Origin: SB11 sp965249955
Lineage (GTDB): Bacteria > Bacteroidota > Bacteroidia > UBA8524
NCBI GenBank assembly: GCA_965249955.1
Contig: OZ252261.1
Span: forward strand, 3,348,001 to 3,412,000
Length of the DNA stretch: 64,000 nucleotides
Direction: 5' to 3'
The position numbers were made by a program, and so were the translations under genes. Positions 17,780 through 26,589 of the stretch are shown piece by piece. Each line of letters starts with the position of its first letter. The first letter of the stretch is position 1. The notes beneath the pieces are model-generated. The model was not told the DNA's origin. It did no database searches and saw only the letters and a program-made list of their open reading frames with translations.

Positions 17780-17853
17780 CTACCTTGTACTTACAAAAAA
17801 GATAAATATCAATGCATTAATAAGAAAATACTATCAAAAATTGCACTATTACT

Positions 17854-18120
17854 ATGGAAAAGAACACTTACATAACCGATGCTGAGTTTAAAAAATTAAG
17901 CCTTATTGAGCGGTACGCCACAGTGAGCGAGAAAGGCTATTATATAGCCAAACGTTTGTATAGAGGTATGGAAGCCTACCTATACAAAGTAGATGATTTT
18001 TATGTTGAGGTTTGGAAACGCTTTAAACTAGGCGAGGTATGCTGGATAGAAGTTGCCCCCGATGACGCTATTAGTAAATACGCAGACTATGTAGATTTGA
18101 AAAAACTTATGGGCAGTTAG
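17854..18120 (+). CDS. Small cytoplasmic protein of unknown function
   Basis: 88 residues, acidic, rich in Tyr, no signal peptide. The sequence (YIAKRLYRGMEAYLYKVDDFYVEVWKRF) alternates aromatic and charged residues as in a small antiparallel sheet. It ends one base before the stop of the convergent aminotransferase gene. No family recognised. Confidence 0.65.
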   Translation: MEKNTYITDAEFKKLSLIERYATVSEKGYYIAKRLYRGMEAYLYKVDDFYVEVWKRFKLGEVCWIEVAPDDAISKYADYVDLKKLMGS

Positions 18121-18121
18121 C

Positions 18122-19318
18122 CTATTTTTTTAATTCAATATCAATAGCATTTAGTATCACTTGGCAAGCAAGTTTTATCTCGTTAGTAGTAATGCTTAGG
18201 GGAGGAGCTATGCGCATTTTGTGGCCGCAATGCAAAAACCAATCGGTAATAACACCGTTTTCAATACAGGTTTTTATCACCTGCTTGTTAAAATCTTCAT
18301 CGCCCATATCAATAGCTAGCATAAGGCCTTTGCCGCTAATATCTTTTATAGCTGCGTGTTTTAGCTCATCTCTAAAAATGGCTTCTTTTTCTTTGGCTGC
18401 TTTGTAGCTGTTAGTTTCAAGCAACCACTCAAAGCCAGCCAATGCAGCAGCACAGCTAACAGGGTGCCCGCCAAATGTGGTAATGTGCCCTAAAACAGGG
18501 TTGTGAGTGAAGTTTTGCATAAGCGTTGCATCGGCTATAAAGGCACCTAAGGGCATACCTGCACCAAAGGCTTTTGCCAACACCAAAATATCGGGTACAA
18601 TACCATATTGTTCAAAAGCAAACAAACTACCTGTGCGTCCCATGCCACACTGTATTTCATCAAGTATTAGCAATGTGCCTGTTTCATCACATTTTTGGCG
18701 TAGTTGCAAAAGATAATCTGGCTGTGGGGTAATATAGCCGGCCTCGCCTTGCACCGTTTCTATTACCACAGCAGTAACCTGTGTAGTTATTTTGTCTAAA
18801 TCGTTAGTGTTGTTGTATTCAATAAAATTAACGTTGGGTAGCAGCGGGCGGTAGGCTTGGGTAAAATACTCATTATCCATAAGGCTAAGAGCACCGTGTG
18901 TAGAGCCGTGATACGCATTTTTTGCAGCAATTAGTTGTGTACGACCTGTAACTCGTTTAGCCAACTTTATTGCTCCCTCAATAGCTTCAGAGCCTGAGTT
19001 TACGTAGTAAACGCTATTTAGTGTTTTGGGTAAATGGTTGCAAAGTGTTTTTGCCAGTGCAACCTGTGGTTGCTGCACATATTCGCCATATACCATTAAG
19101 TGCAGGTATTGTGCAGCTTGGTGTTGTATAGCGGTAATAATTTTTTGGTTGCCGTGCCCATAGCTGCTTACACCAATGCCCGATATTAAATCGGTATATC
19201 TTTTCCCTTCGTTGTCATACAAATACACCCCCTCAGCTTTTTGTATGGTAAGCAACATGGGGCTATCTGATGTTTGGGCAATGTGTTGTAAAAAAAGTTG
19301 TCGAAGGGTGGTATCCAT
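18122..19318 (-). CDS. Class-III (acetylornithine/ornithine-type) aminotransferase
   Basis: A PLP-dependent fold-type I aminotransferase of about 398 residues. Seen: DLISGIGVSSYGHGN near the N-terminus, YYVNSGSEAIEGAIKLAKR (cofactor phosphate region), ILDEIQCGMGRTG (the Asp that holds the pyridine nitrogen), the Schiff-base Lys in LAKAFGAGMPLGAF, and TTFGGHPVSCAAALA. It resembles ArgD/RocD-type enzymes but lies alone, so the amino donor is not certain. I prefer the ATG at 19318 over 19342, because the longer start overlaps the terminator of the upstream HU gene. Confidence 0.88.
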   Translation of the reverse strand: MDTTLRQLFLQHIAQTSDSPMLLTIQKAEGVYLYDNEGKRYTDLISGIGVSSYGHGNQKIITAIQHQAAQYLHLMVYGEYVQQPQVALAKTLCNHLPKTLNSVYYVNSGSEAIEGAIKLAKRVTGRTQLIAAKNAYHGSTHGALSLMDNEYFTQAYRPLLPNVNFIEYNNTNDLDKITTQVTAVVIETVQGEAGYITPQPDYLLQLRQKCDETGTLLILDEIQCGMGRTGSLFAFEQYGIVPDILVLAKAFGAGMPLGAFIADATLMQNFTHNPVLGHITTFGGHPVSCAAALAGFEWLLETNSYKAAKEKEAIFRDELKHAAIKDISGKGLMLAIDMGDEDFNKQVIKTCIENGVITDWFLHCGHKMRIAPPLSITTNEIKLACQVILNAIDIELKK

Positions 19319-19331
19319 AGCGCAAAAATAA

Positions 19332-19364
19332 AAAAGTCCCACTTACCATGTAAGCAGGACTTTT
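19332..19364 (-). terminator. Terminator of the HU gene
   Basis: AAAAGTCC, CTTAC, a CAT loop, GTAAG and GGACTTTT make a long hairpin just behind the HU stop codon, with a T-run on the minus strand. Confidence 0.8.
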
Positions 19365-19383
19365 ATTAATTTAAAAAGTCAGA

Positions 19384-19656
19384 TTACTTCACTTTTGTAG
19401 AAAGCTCAGAACCTGGTTTAAATTTAACCACTTTTTTAGCTGCGATTTTAATTTCTTTACCAGTTTGTGGGTTACGACCGGTACGAGCAGCGCGTTTAGC
19501 TACTGAAAATGTTCCGAATCCAACCAATATCACTTTGTCACCTTTTTTCAAAGCTGATGAAGTGCTTTCCAAAAATGAGTTCAAAGCTGCTTGCGCTTGA
19601 ACTTTAGTAATGCTCGCTTCTGAAGCGATTGAGTTAATCAAGTCTGATTTGTTCAT
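19384..19656 (-). CDS. hup: HU-family DNA-binding protein
   Basis: 90 residues, the normal length. It shows the full HU/IHF pattern: MNKSDLINSIA start, LNSFLESTSSALKKGDKVILVGFGTFSVAKRAARTGRNPQTGKEIKI with the DNA-intercalating NP turn, and KVVKFKPGSEL. It bends and compacts chromosomal DNA. It has its own promoter and terminator. Confidence 0.97.
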   Translation of the reverse strand: MNKSDLINSIASEASITKVQAQAALNSFLESTSSALKKGDKVILVGFGTFSVAKRAARTGRNPQTGKEIKIAAKKVVKFKPGSELSTKVK

Positions 19657-19697
19657 AGGTTAAACGATTAAATTTATATTATTTTCAAATGGTTAAT

Positions 19698-19727
19698 CAA
19701 ACTTACTATAAAATTTGATACTTGCAA
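19698..19727 (-). promoter_or_regulatory. Promoter of hup
   Basis: On the minus strand, TAAGTTTG (19698-19705) is a perfect -7 element, and TTG (19725-19727) lies 19 bases upstream as the -33 element. This is the most complete Bacteroidota promoter in the window. Confidence 0.7.
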
Positions 19728-19832
19728 TAGTAAGTTGTAAAAAAATTCGTCGCAAACGCTTGTTAGCACTGTGTTTGTGTCGTAAATCCACTAAAATATA
19801 CAGGTTTGGCGCGTGTTTGCTACTTATTCACA

Positions 19833-20333
19833 TTATAAGATTGCAGTGTTAATAACGGTTTGCGCCGATACAAGAGTACTCAATATTTCAAATTTTGCCT
19901 GTTTATAATAGGGTTCTCTAACCTTTAATAAACCATTTATATAGCCAAAAAGGTCATTTTTTTCAATTTCTCTTAATAAAGGACGTTTTTGTATAGCTGA
20001 TGAAAGTCTTTTTTCAAGCTCCTTAACTTCTTGGTTTATGTATATAGTTATACCGTTTTGGTTCATCCATTGCATATTATTGTGGTAGCAGGGCATACCC
20101 CCGCCTGTGGCTACTATGGTATTAGTTGTAAATGTAAGCCCTCGCAAGGTATCGGCTTCTAATATCCTAAAGGCTTCTTCGCCTTTTGAAGCAAAAAGTT
20201 GATTAATGGTTTGCCCACAGTTTTTTTCAATCTCCTTGTCAGTATCTATAAAGTGATACCCGTATTCGCTGGCTACCAGTTGGGCTATGCTGGTTTTGCC
20301 TGCACCCATAAATCCAACTAAAAAAATCACCAT
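19833..20333 (-). CDS. aroK: Shikimate kinase
   Basis: 166 residues, normal for AroK. It phosphorylates shikimate at the 3-OH with ATP, in the chorismate pathway. Seen: Walker A GFMGAGKTSIA at the N-terminus, the shikimate-binding DTDKEIE, FRILEADTL, GGGMPC, and the lid region RPLLREIEKND. Four bases separate it from the upstream permease gene, so they share a transcript. Confidence 0.93.
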   Translation of the reverse strand: MVIFLVGFMGAGKTSIAQLVASEYGYHFIDTDKEIEKNCGQTINQLFASKGEEAFRILEADTLRGLTFTTNTIVATGGGMPCYHNNMQWMNQNGITIYINQEVKELEKRLSSAIQKRPLLREIEKNDLFGYINGLLKVREPYYKQAKFEILSTLVSAQTVINTAIL

Positions 20334-20337
20334 GTGT

Positions 20338-21390
20338 TTAGTTTATGCTAACTCGTGGGTCTAATACTTTGTATAGTATATCTACCACTATGTTTATTAC
20401 AATAAAAATAACAGCTATTAGCAATATTGCACCCATTACTACGGGGTAGTCTGATTTTTCGAGTGCATCAACCGTTACTTTGCCTACGCCACGCCAGTTA
20501 AAAATATATTCAACAAAAAACGAGCCTGCCAACAGTGAGGCAAACCACCCCGAAATTGATGTTATAACAGGATTTAAGGCATTCTTTAGCGCGTGCCCCC
20601 ATACTACCCTAAAGTGGTTTAATCCTTTCGCGTATGCCGTGCGTATGTAGTCTTGTCCCATTACATCAATAGTACTACTTCGGGTAAGCTGTATAATAAT
20701 TGCCAGTGGGCGTATGCCTAAAGCAAAAGCAGGTAGTATAAGATTTTTTAGATTGAAAAACCGATTGTAGTTACCATCGTAATCTACAAGGCTCCCTGTC
20801 ATATTAAGCCCTGTGTACTCGGTTAGCACATAACCAAATAACCACGCAATAATTATAGCTGCAAAAAATGAGGGCATTGATATGCCTATAGTGCTAATAA
20901 ATAGTATACTTCTATCTGTAAAAGTATCTTGTTTTAAAGCAGCAAATACACCCATGCCAATACCTAGTATTGATGCTATTAGTATTGATGCTAGGGCAAG
21001 CACGGCTGTGCCTAAAAATGATTCTGATAAAATTTCGGATACCTTTTTTTTGCTTTGATACGAGCGGCGCAGATAAGGGTATTTTAGTACTGTAGCTGTT
21101 TGGCCTATGGTGAATAGAGTGGCAAAATTATACTTTTCTTTATTTTCTTGTGTGGGTTGATGGAAGGATAGAGGGGAGAGATCGTTAATATAAAACAGTA
21201 ATTGTTGCCCTTTGCTTTTATCAAGACCGAACTCTTTTTTTATAGCATCTTTGGTAAGAATATCATCGCGTTGACCAGCCATTATCTCAGCAGGGTCGGG
21301 AAACCAAGCAAACAGCATAAACACCAGCAGTACTATTCCTAATAATACCAACAGGCCGTAAAGAAGTTTTTTGATAATGAAGGATAGCAT
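20338..21390 (-). CDS. Dpp/Opp-type ABC transporter permease
   Basis: 350 residues, with an N-terminal membrane anchor, a periplasmic segment of about 100 residues and five further helices. The EAA loop is clear: AYAKGLNHFRVVWGHALKNALNPVI. This is the DppB/OppB-like half of a peptide or nickel importer. The partner permease, ATPases and binding protein are not in the window, so it is an orphan locus. Its C-terminus abuts aroK. Confidence 0.88.
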   Translation of the reverse strand: MLSFIIKKLLYGLLVLLGIVLLVFMLFAWFPDPAEIMAGQRDDILTKDAIKKEFGLDKSKGQQLLFYINDLSPLSFHQPTQENKEKYNFATLFTIGQTATVLKYPYLRRSYQSKKKVSEILSESFLGTAVLALASILIASILGIGMGVFAALKQDTFTDRSILFISTIGISMPSFFAAIIIAWLFGYVLTEYTGLNMTGSLVDYDGNYNRFFNLKNLILPAFALGIRPLAIIIQLTRSSTIDVMGQDYIRTAYAKGLNHFRVVWGHALKNALNPVITSISGWFASLLAGSFFVEYIFNWRGVGKVTVDALEKSDYPVVMGAILLIAVIFIVINIVVDILYKVLDPRVSIN

Positions 21391-21400
21391 GGCTATTTAT

Positions 21401-21447
21401 CATTGAGCATTTATCATTTAATATTTTCAAATGATAAATGCTCAATG
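21401..21447. repeat. Perfect 19-bp inverted repeat
   Basis: CATTGAGCATTTATCATTT, a 9-base AT loop and its exact complement fill most of the 68-base gap between the DoxX-like gene and the permease. There is no T-run, so it is not an ordinary terminator. Confidence 0.85.
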
Positions 21448-21458
21448 AACAATGTTTA

Positions 21459-22667
21459 CTAGTTCTTGGCCATTATTTTCCTCACCTTTTCAGCTGAGGG
21501 AATGCTACGGGCAGGCCATGTTTTTATTACAACAGGCCCTTTCATTAATATTAGCCCCGCATTGCTGCGTATCATCGATTTGCCCATTTTAGGGTCAACA
21601 CTATAAAAGTCAAAAATCAACCCATACTCATGGCGGTATTTTTCAGCATCTTCTAATGTAGTGCCTGTTAAGCCCCATACTTTTTTGCCGTCTTTTTCTA
21701 TAAACTCTTTGGCCAATTCTGATACGGCTTTCATACCTCGTTTTCTAGAGTGCTCTAAATCGTAGGCTACAACCAATAGCTGAAAATCGTTGTTTTGCAG
21801 CATACTGTCTTTATAGTCTACATTATCGGGGTTGTACATAGTAAAACCCATAATTTTTGGTTTGCACCCTTCGCGAATTATCTTTCTGTCTTGTTTCACA
21901 AATTCAGCACCTTCAGGCACTTTCATTGCCATAACATCATCATAAGAAAAGGTAGTTTCTTGCTCACCCACCTTATACACAAAAGTCATTACAACACTAT
22001 CTTTAGGTGCATCGGGTGGGCACACCATCAGTTCGGCTACGTTGTTGCCGTCATCCCAATACAAAAAGTTTATCATGGGCAGGTACATATAGCAATACAC
22101 CGTAAACATGGTAAACAATACCGATAGCGATACTATAATATTGGTTTGCATATTGCGCGAAAACAATGAACGCGTATGCGAACGGCGTATAAATATGATA
22201 ATGATAAACACCAGCAATATCAAATCTTTGGTGAACGATTGCCAAGGGGTAAGTTTTATAAACTCGCCAAAGCAACCGCAATCGGTCATATAGTATATAT
22301 TTTTAGGGTTAAAGCTAAAAAGGTTTGCAAACCATTGGGTAGTTCCGGCCTCAGGGTTTTCAAAAAACCAATTGCTTATAGCGGTGTAACCTGTAAGCAA
22401 TGAGAAGAATATTATCATTGCCATGATAAGGCTTGATGTAACTTTCATCCGCGTGCCTATTAGTACCGCAAAGCCCAATATTATTTCAAGCACACAAATA
22501 AACATGGCTTGAAATAAAGCGCTGCTAACTAAAAAATCGAGACCAAAAACATGGTAGTATTCCTCTAGCTTATATGAGAAACCAAGCGGATCGTTTGCTT
22601 TTACAAAGCCCGAAAAAATAAACAGTAAGCCCACCAATATGCGGCTTATAGTAGCTATTACTCTCAT
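21459..22667 (-). CDS. DoxX-like membrane protein with C-terminal soluble domain (BT_3928-like)
   Basis: 402 residues. Residues 1-165 hold four helices of the DoxX/MauE type (RILVGLLFIFSGFVKANDPLGF at the start, and the CGCFG motif before helix 4). After a fifth helix (about 172-195), the remaining roughly 200 residues are a soluble, probably periplasmic, domain that reads like a divergent thioredoxin fold (FQLLVVAYDLEHS...LTGTTLEDAEKYRHEYGL). The DUF1599 gene overlaps it by four bases. This pair next to folP is a recurrent Bacteroidota arrangement. The function is unknown; a redox role is inferred. Confidence 0.8.
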   Translation of the reverse strand: MRVIATISRILVGLLFIFSGFVKANDPLGFSYKLEEYYHVFGLDFLVSSALFQAMFICVLEIILGFAVLIGTRMKVTSSLIMAMIIFFSLLTGYTAISNWFFENPEAGTTQWFANLFSFNPKNIYYMTDCGCFGEFIKLTPWQSFTKDLILLVFIIIIFIRRSHTRSLFSRNMQTNIIVSLSVLFTMFTVYCYMYLPMINFLYWDDGNNVAELMVCPPDAPKDSVVMTFVYKVGEQETTFSYDDVMAMKVPEGAEFVKQDRKIIREGCKPKIMGFTMYNPDNVDYKDSMLQNNDFQLLVVAYDLEHSRKRGMKAVSELAKEFIEKDGKKVWGLTGTTLEDAEKYRHEYGLIFDFYSVDPKMGKSMIRSNAGLILMKGPVVIKTWPARSIPSAEKVRKIMAKN

Positions 22668-23248
22668 AAATTATTGTTTTCTTTCAGTCTTATTAAGGCG
22701 AAAATAGAATAGTTTATCATATCAAAGAAATTGGCATCAACCCCCTCACTAATAAGCGTTTTGCCCATATTATCTTCAATTTGTTTAGTTCTTAATAGCT
22801 TCATTAGTATCAAATCAGTATATGTGCTAATGCGCATATCACGCCACGCTTCGCCATAATCGTGATTCTTATCCTCCATCAAATTCTTTGCCTTTTTTGC
22901 AATATCGTCAAATAAATCGGTTAATTTTTTTTCAGGTATGTCTGTTTCCTCGTTGGTGGGCATACCTAATTGTATTAGGGCTATAATGCAATAGTTAATA
23001 ATACCAACGTATTCACCCGCCACACCCTCGTCAATTTTTTGCGTACCTTTTTCTTCAATACTTTTTATGCGTTTGGCTTTTATAAATATTTGGTCGGTTA
23101 TAGATGTTTGCCTAAGTATACGCCATGCCGTGCCATAGTCTTTATTTTTCTTTAAGAAAATATCTTTGCACAGGCTTATTGCCTCATCGTATTGGCTGCT
23201 AGTAGTAGTCAAATTAGTAAAGTTTTGTACGTTGCTGTTACTTTGCAA
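22664..23248 (-). CDS. DUF1599 (nucleotide-modification-associated) protein with two tandem copies
   Basis: 194 residues. The DUF1599 unit occurs twice: residues about 25-95 (KNKDYGTAWRILR ... IINYCIIALIQL) and about 115-190 (KNHDYGEAWRDMR ... MINYSIFALIRL). The shared signature is KxxDYGxAWRxxR. Its biochemical role is not established. It overlaps the DoxX-like gene by four bases and is divergent from folP. Confidence 0.85.
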   Translation of the reverse strand: MQSNSNVQNFTNLTTTSSQYDEAISLCKDIFLKKNKDYGTAWRILRQTSITDQIFIKAKRIKSIEEKGTQKIDEGVAGEYVGIINYCIIALIQLGMPTNEETDIPEKKLTDLFDDIAKKAKNLMEDKNHDYGEAWRDMRISTYTDLILMKLLRTKQIEDNMGKTLISEGVDANFFDMINYSIFALIRLKENNNL

Positions 23249-23292
23249 AATTGTATAAATATAGTTAGTACCCGTCGAAAATAAATAAACAT

Positions 23293-24150
23293 TTGGATAC
23301 CCTCAACAACATAAAGCCCACATATACCCTAAACTGCAAGGGTGAACTGTTAGTGCTAAACCGCCCTAAAATAATGGGAATACTGAATACAACGCCCGAT
23401 TCGTTTTTTGACGGAGGGCAATATAACCGTGTGGATAATGCGTTGGCAAGGGCTGAAAAAATGCTGAGTGAAGGGGCTAATATTTTAGATATTGGAGGTT
23501 ATTCCACCCGTCCCGGAGCAGTTGAAGTAACCGAAAGTGAAGAGATTGATCGTGCAGCAACTGTAATTGTGCATATTAAAAAGCATTTCCCAAAAGCTAT
23601 ACTATCTATTGATACCTTTAGGGCAAATGTGGCAAGGGCTTGTATAAAAGAAGGCGCAGCCATAGTAAATGATATTTCGGCAGGTGATGATGATACCGAA
23701 ATGATACCCTATGTAGCAAAAGCCAATATACCTTATATAATAATGCACAAGCAAGGCACTCCGCAAACCATGCAAAATAATCCTCAATATAGTAATGTGG
23801 TGCAAGAGGTAGTAGCTTATTTAGCCCAAAAAGTAGCGCTTTTGCGCAGCATGGGTGTAAACGATATTGTTATTGACCCGGGTTTTGGTTTTGGCAAAAC
23901 GGTACAGCACAACTATCAACTTTTAAAACATCTTAATGCTTTTAGTGCCTGCGGTGTGCCAATATTGGTTGGACTTTCGCGTAAAAGTTTAATCAATAAA
24001 GCATTGGGCATAAAAGCTGCCGAGGCTTTAAACGGTACTACCGTTGTAAACACCCTTGCACTACAAAATGGTGCAAACATACTGCGCGTGCACGATGTGA
24101 AGGAAGCTAAAGAAGCTATAGACCTTGTACAGATATATATGCTGCAGTAA
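23293..24150 (+). CDS. folP: Dihydropteroate synthase
   Basis: 285 residues. It condenses p-aminobenzoate with the pterin pyrophosphate in folate synthesis. Seen: MGILNTTPDSFFDGG, DIGGYSTRPGA, SIDTF, VNDISAGDDD, MHKQGTPQTMQ, DPGFGFGKT and GLSRKS, all the classic loops. The start is TTG: no ATG lies in a useful place, and the protein needs the residues that follow it. Confidence 0.95.
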   Translation: MDTLNNIKPTYTLNCKGELLVLNRPKIMGILNTTPDSFFDGGQYNRVDNALARAEKMLSEGANILDIGGYSTRPGAVEVTESEEIDRAATVIVHIKKHFPKAILSIDTFRANVARACIKEGAAIVNDISAGDDDTEMIPYVAKANIPYIIMHKQGTPQTMQNNPQYSNVVQEVVAYLAQKVALLRSMGVNDIVIDPGFGFGKTVQHNYQLLKHLNAFSACGVPILVGLSRKSLINKALGIKAAEALNGTTVVNTLALQNGANILRVHDVKEAKEAIDLVQIYMLQ

Positions 24151-24198
24151 ACCTAATCTAAGACTGTATTAAGGCAGTTTTTCTTGTTAAAACACAAA

Positions 24199-24231
24199 AT
24201 ACCGTTATTTCACGGTGTTAATTTGGTGTTT
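24199..24231 (+). repeat. ATACCGTT-N5-ACGGT-N8-GGTGTTT motif, copy 2
   Basis: ATACCGTT at 24199, ACGGT at 24212 and GGTGTTT at 24225, the same spacing as at 16627. It lies between folP and the nuclease-like gene. Confidence 0.55.
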
Positions 24232-24290
24232 TCTACGTAGTAATGTACGTGGCGTAACGGTAAAATTGTATTCAACGCATTGCTTAGCTT

Positions 24291-25352
24291 ATGGGATTAC
24301 TTAAAATACACGGTGATATACGGCTGGAACAGTTTTGGCCACGTGGAAAATCGGAGTCGGATGCTTCGAAAATAAAAATAACTTTGGGTGATAATGCTTT
24401 TGAATACAAAGCAGATGGTCAAGACAACTATACACCAACTCTTGTTTTTAATGAAGCTTACGTTCCTTATCAACGAAAAAAGCAAAAAATAATAAAACGG
24501 GGCAATCAGCTTCTGGTACGTTTAGAAGGGGTTGATGCTCCTGAGCTACATTACACGCTTTATGGCCCTACACCTACTAAACACCCTACACGCAGAGGTA
24601 ATTTGGATGTGTTTGATTATGAAAGTTTGATACAAGAAAGTAATTCTATTGAATACAGGCAGCCAATGGCCGAAACAGCAGTATACCAATTACTTACATT
24701 TTTAAGCAAAGCCGCTAAAAGCGGTCAAGTACCATGTACTTTTATATGCAATGCCAATACTCCTGCTGATGCTTGTGATAAATACGGACGTTTAGTGGGG
24801 AGTATGTATATAGTGGTTAATAAAAAAGAAATACACCTAAACCAATGGTTACTGCAAAACTCTTTAGCTTTTCCCGCACTATACAATAGCATGTCTATTG
24901 AAATGATAAAAGACTTTGCAACCATTACAAAACCATTGCTGCATGGCAATACCGGCGTGTATAAGCACTATAAAACCTATATAGGTGTTTTTGATGACGA
25001 GTTGCGTTATCGCCCCGAAATAAAAGCACAAGAGGTAAAACAAATATTATTACAAGATAAAGGGCATCTTATATACCCCAAACTATATAGGCGTTGGTGC
25101 ATATACAATATATACAGGTTGGCCAGAGTACAGTTGGGCACATTTAGCGATTACCTTACTGTTGTTGATGATAAAATTTATTTTACTGAAGAATATTTGG
25201 CCAACAAGGGAGATGTGAAAAAACTAAACCAAAACAGCTTGGCAGCTCTTGTGCAACACAATAGGTTTACACAAGAGCTTAATAGTATAGTTTTTACCAA
25301 ATCTCCAATCTCTCTTAAAAGTAAAAACGGAAAAAATATAAATGAGTGGTAA
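24291..25352 (+). CDS. Staphylococcal-nuclease-like (SNase) domain protein
   Basis: 353 residues without a signal peptide. Residues about 70-225 match a thermonuclease fold. RLEGVDAPE places Arg77 and Glu85 like Arg35 and Glu43 of the S. aureus enzyme, and DKYGRLVG places Arg167 like Arg87. The motif LNQWLLQNSLAF matches the usual LxxxGLA helix. Unlike secreted thermonucleases, it has a long insertion between the first two active-site segments, and N- and C-terminal extensions of unknown type. It is likely a cytoplasmic nucleic-acid cleaving or binding protein. Confidence 0.75.
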   Translation: MGLLKIHGDIRLEQFWPRGKSESDASKIKITLGDNAFEYKADGQDNYTPTLVFNEAYVPYQRKKQKIIKRGNQLLVRLEGVDAPELHYTLYGPTPTKHPTRRGNLDVFDYESLIQESNSIEYRQPMAETAVYQLLTFLSKAAKSGQVPCTFICNANTPADACDKYGRLVGSMYIVVNKKEIHLNQWLLQNSLAFPALYNSMSIEMIKDFATITKPLLHGNTGVYKHYKTYIGVFDDELRYRPEIKAQEVKQILLQDKGHLIYPKLYRRWCIYNIYRLARVQLGTFSDYLTVVDDKIYFTEEYLANKGDVKKLNQNSLAALVQHNRFTQELNSIVFTKSPISLKSKNGKNINEW

Positions 25353-25359
25353 TTAGTAG

Positions 25360-25380
25360 CTGGGCTTATAAAAAGCCCAG
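25360..25380 (+). terminator. Hairpin after the SNase-like gene
   Basis: CTGGGCTT, 5-base loop, AAGCCCAG. The T-run after it is weak, so termination is only probable. Confidence 0.5.
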
Positions 25381-25515
25381 TGCCATCATATTTTTATACC
25401 AATAGTATAGTTATAACATACCAGTAAGTAAGTGGCTTATACAAAAACTGGGTACTTATTACTAACTTATGTGTGCAATAGATAATTTCTTTTTTTACAC
25501 ACTATGTAAAGGTAT

Positions 25516-26589
25516 ATGAACACATACACTGGTATAAAACTGCATAACAATCCCCGAATGAAATATTTGTTGCAGCCGCAATATCAACTATTGAGGCACA
25601 GCTTATATATCGGTATTATTTTATTGTTTTGGTTTGCCTTTGGGTATAGAAGTATAAAAGAAGGCTATGTAGAAATATTGAAACTAATAGCCTATGCACT
25701 AAGCTACGTAGTAATTGTATACTTTAATTTTTTAGTGCTGATGCCCCGGTTGTTGTATAAAAACAAAATATGGCAATACTTGGTGCTCACCTACGCATCA
25801 TTTATAATAGGGTACGTGATACAGCAAGTTATTTATGCCGACGACTGGCAAGGCCTATCAATAATGCTAAACAATCGTTTTGATTTAATACGCGACATGA
25901 TTATAAACGGAATTACCTTTTTTATGTTTTGCGGCATAGGGTGGTCGTTCAGTATGTTTAAAATGTGGCTTACCGATGAAAAGCGTATACAAGACTTAAC
26001 TACTGAAAATCTGAAGGCCGAGTTATCAAACCTAAAAAATCAAGTAAACCCTCATTTCCTGTTCAATGTATTTAATAATTTATACGTTACAAGTAAAACA
26101 GAACCAGCCAAAGTGCCCGATATGATTTTAGATATAGCAGACCTGATGCGCTATCAATTGGACGAGTGTAGTAAAGAAAAAGTGCCCTTAGATAGCGAGA
26201 TAAACTATATAAAGAATTTTTTGAGGATAGAAAGAGAAAGAAAAGAGAACCCTGATATACAATTTTTTGTTGAAGGAAAAACAAGTAATATGATGGTAGA
26301 ACCCTTGCTATTTGTAGCTTTAGTAGAAAATGCTTTTAAGCACGGGCTATCAAAATTAGAAAAAGGTTACGTTTTTATCACACTCAGCACACATAATAGT
26401 AACAAAGTGCATCTTAATGTTAGAAACAGTAAACCTGTTGAGCCTATAAATGAAGCTAAAACCCGTGCAGGTATTGGGTTAGATAATCTGAAAAAGAGAT
26501 TAGAACTAAGTTATCAGAATAGGCACAAATTGGATATTGTTGATGATAAAGATGTATTTACAGCTAACCTAGAACTTCAACTGGAATGA
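25516..26589 (+). CDS. LytS-family sensor histidine kinase
   Basis: 357 residues. Four membrane helices occupy about 25-155, then a short coiled linker and a His_kinase domain with QVNPHFLFNVFNNLYV, where the His is the phosphorylation site. It ends with an HATPase-like region (LLFVALVENAFKHGLS ... GIGLDNLKKRL). No extracellular sensor domain is visible, so the stimulus is sensed in or near the membrane. It overlaps the LytTR regulator gene by four bases (ATGA). Confidence 0.92.
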   Translation: MNTYTGIKLHNNPRMKYLLQPQYQLLRHSLYIGIILLFWFAFGYRSIKEGYVEILKLIAYALSYVVIVYFNFLVLMPRLLYKNKIWQYLVLTYASFIIGYVIQQVIYADDWQGLSIMLNNRFDLIRDMIINGITFFMFCGIGWSFSMFKMWLTDEKRIQDLTTENLKAELSNLKNQVNPHFLFNVFNNLYVTSKTEPAKVPDMILDIADLMRYQLDECSKEKVPLDSEINYIKNFLRIERERKENPDIQFFVEGKTSNMMVEPLLFVALVENAFKHGLSKLEKGYVFITLSTHNSNKVHLNVRNSKPVEPINEAKTRAGIGLDNLKKRLELSYQNRHKLDIVDDKDVFTANLELQLE

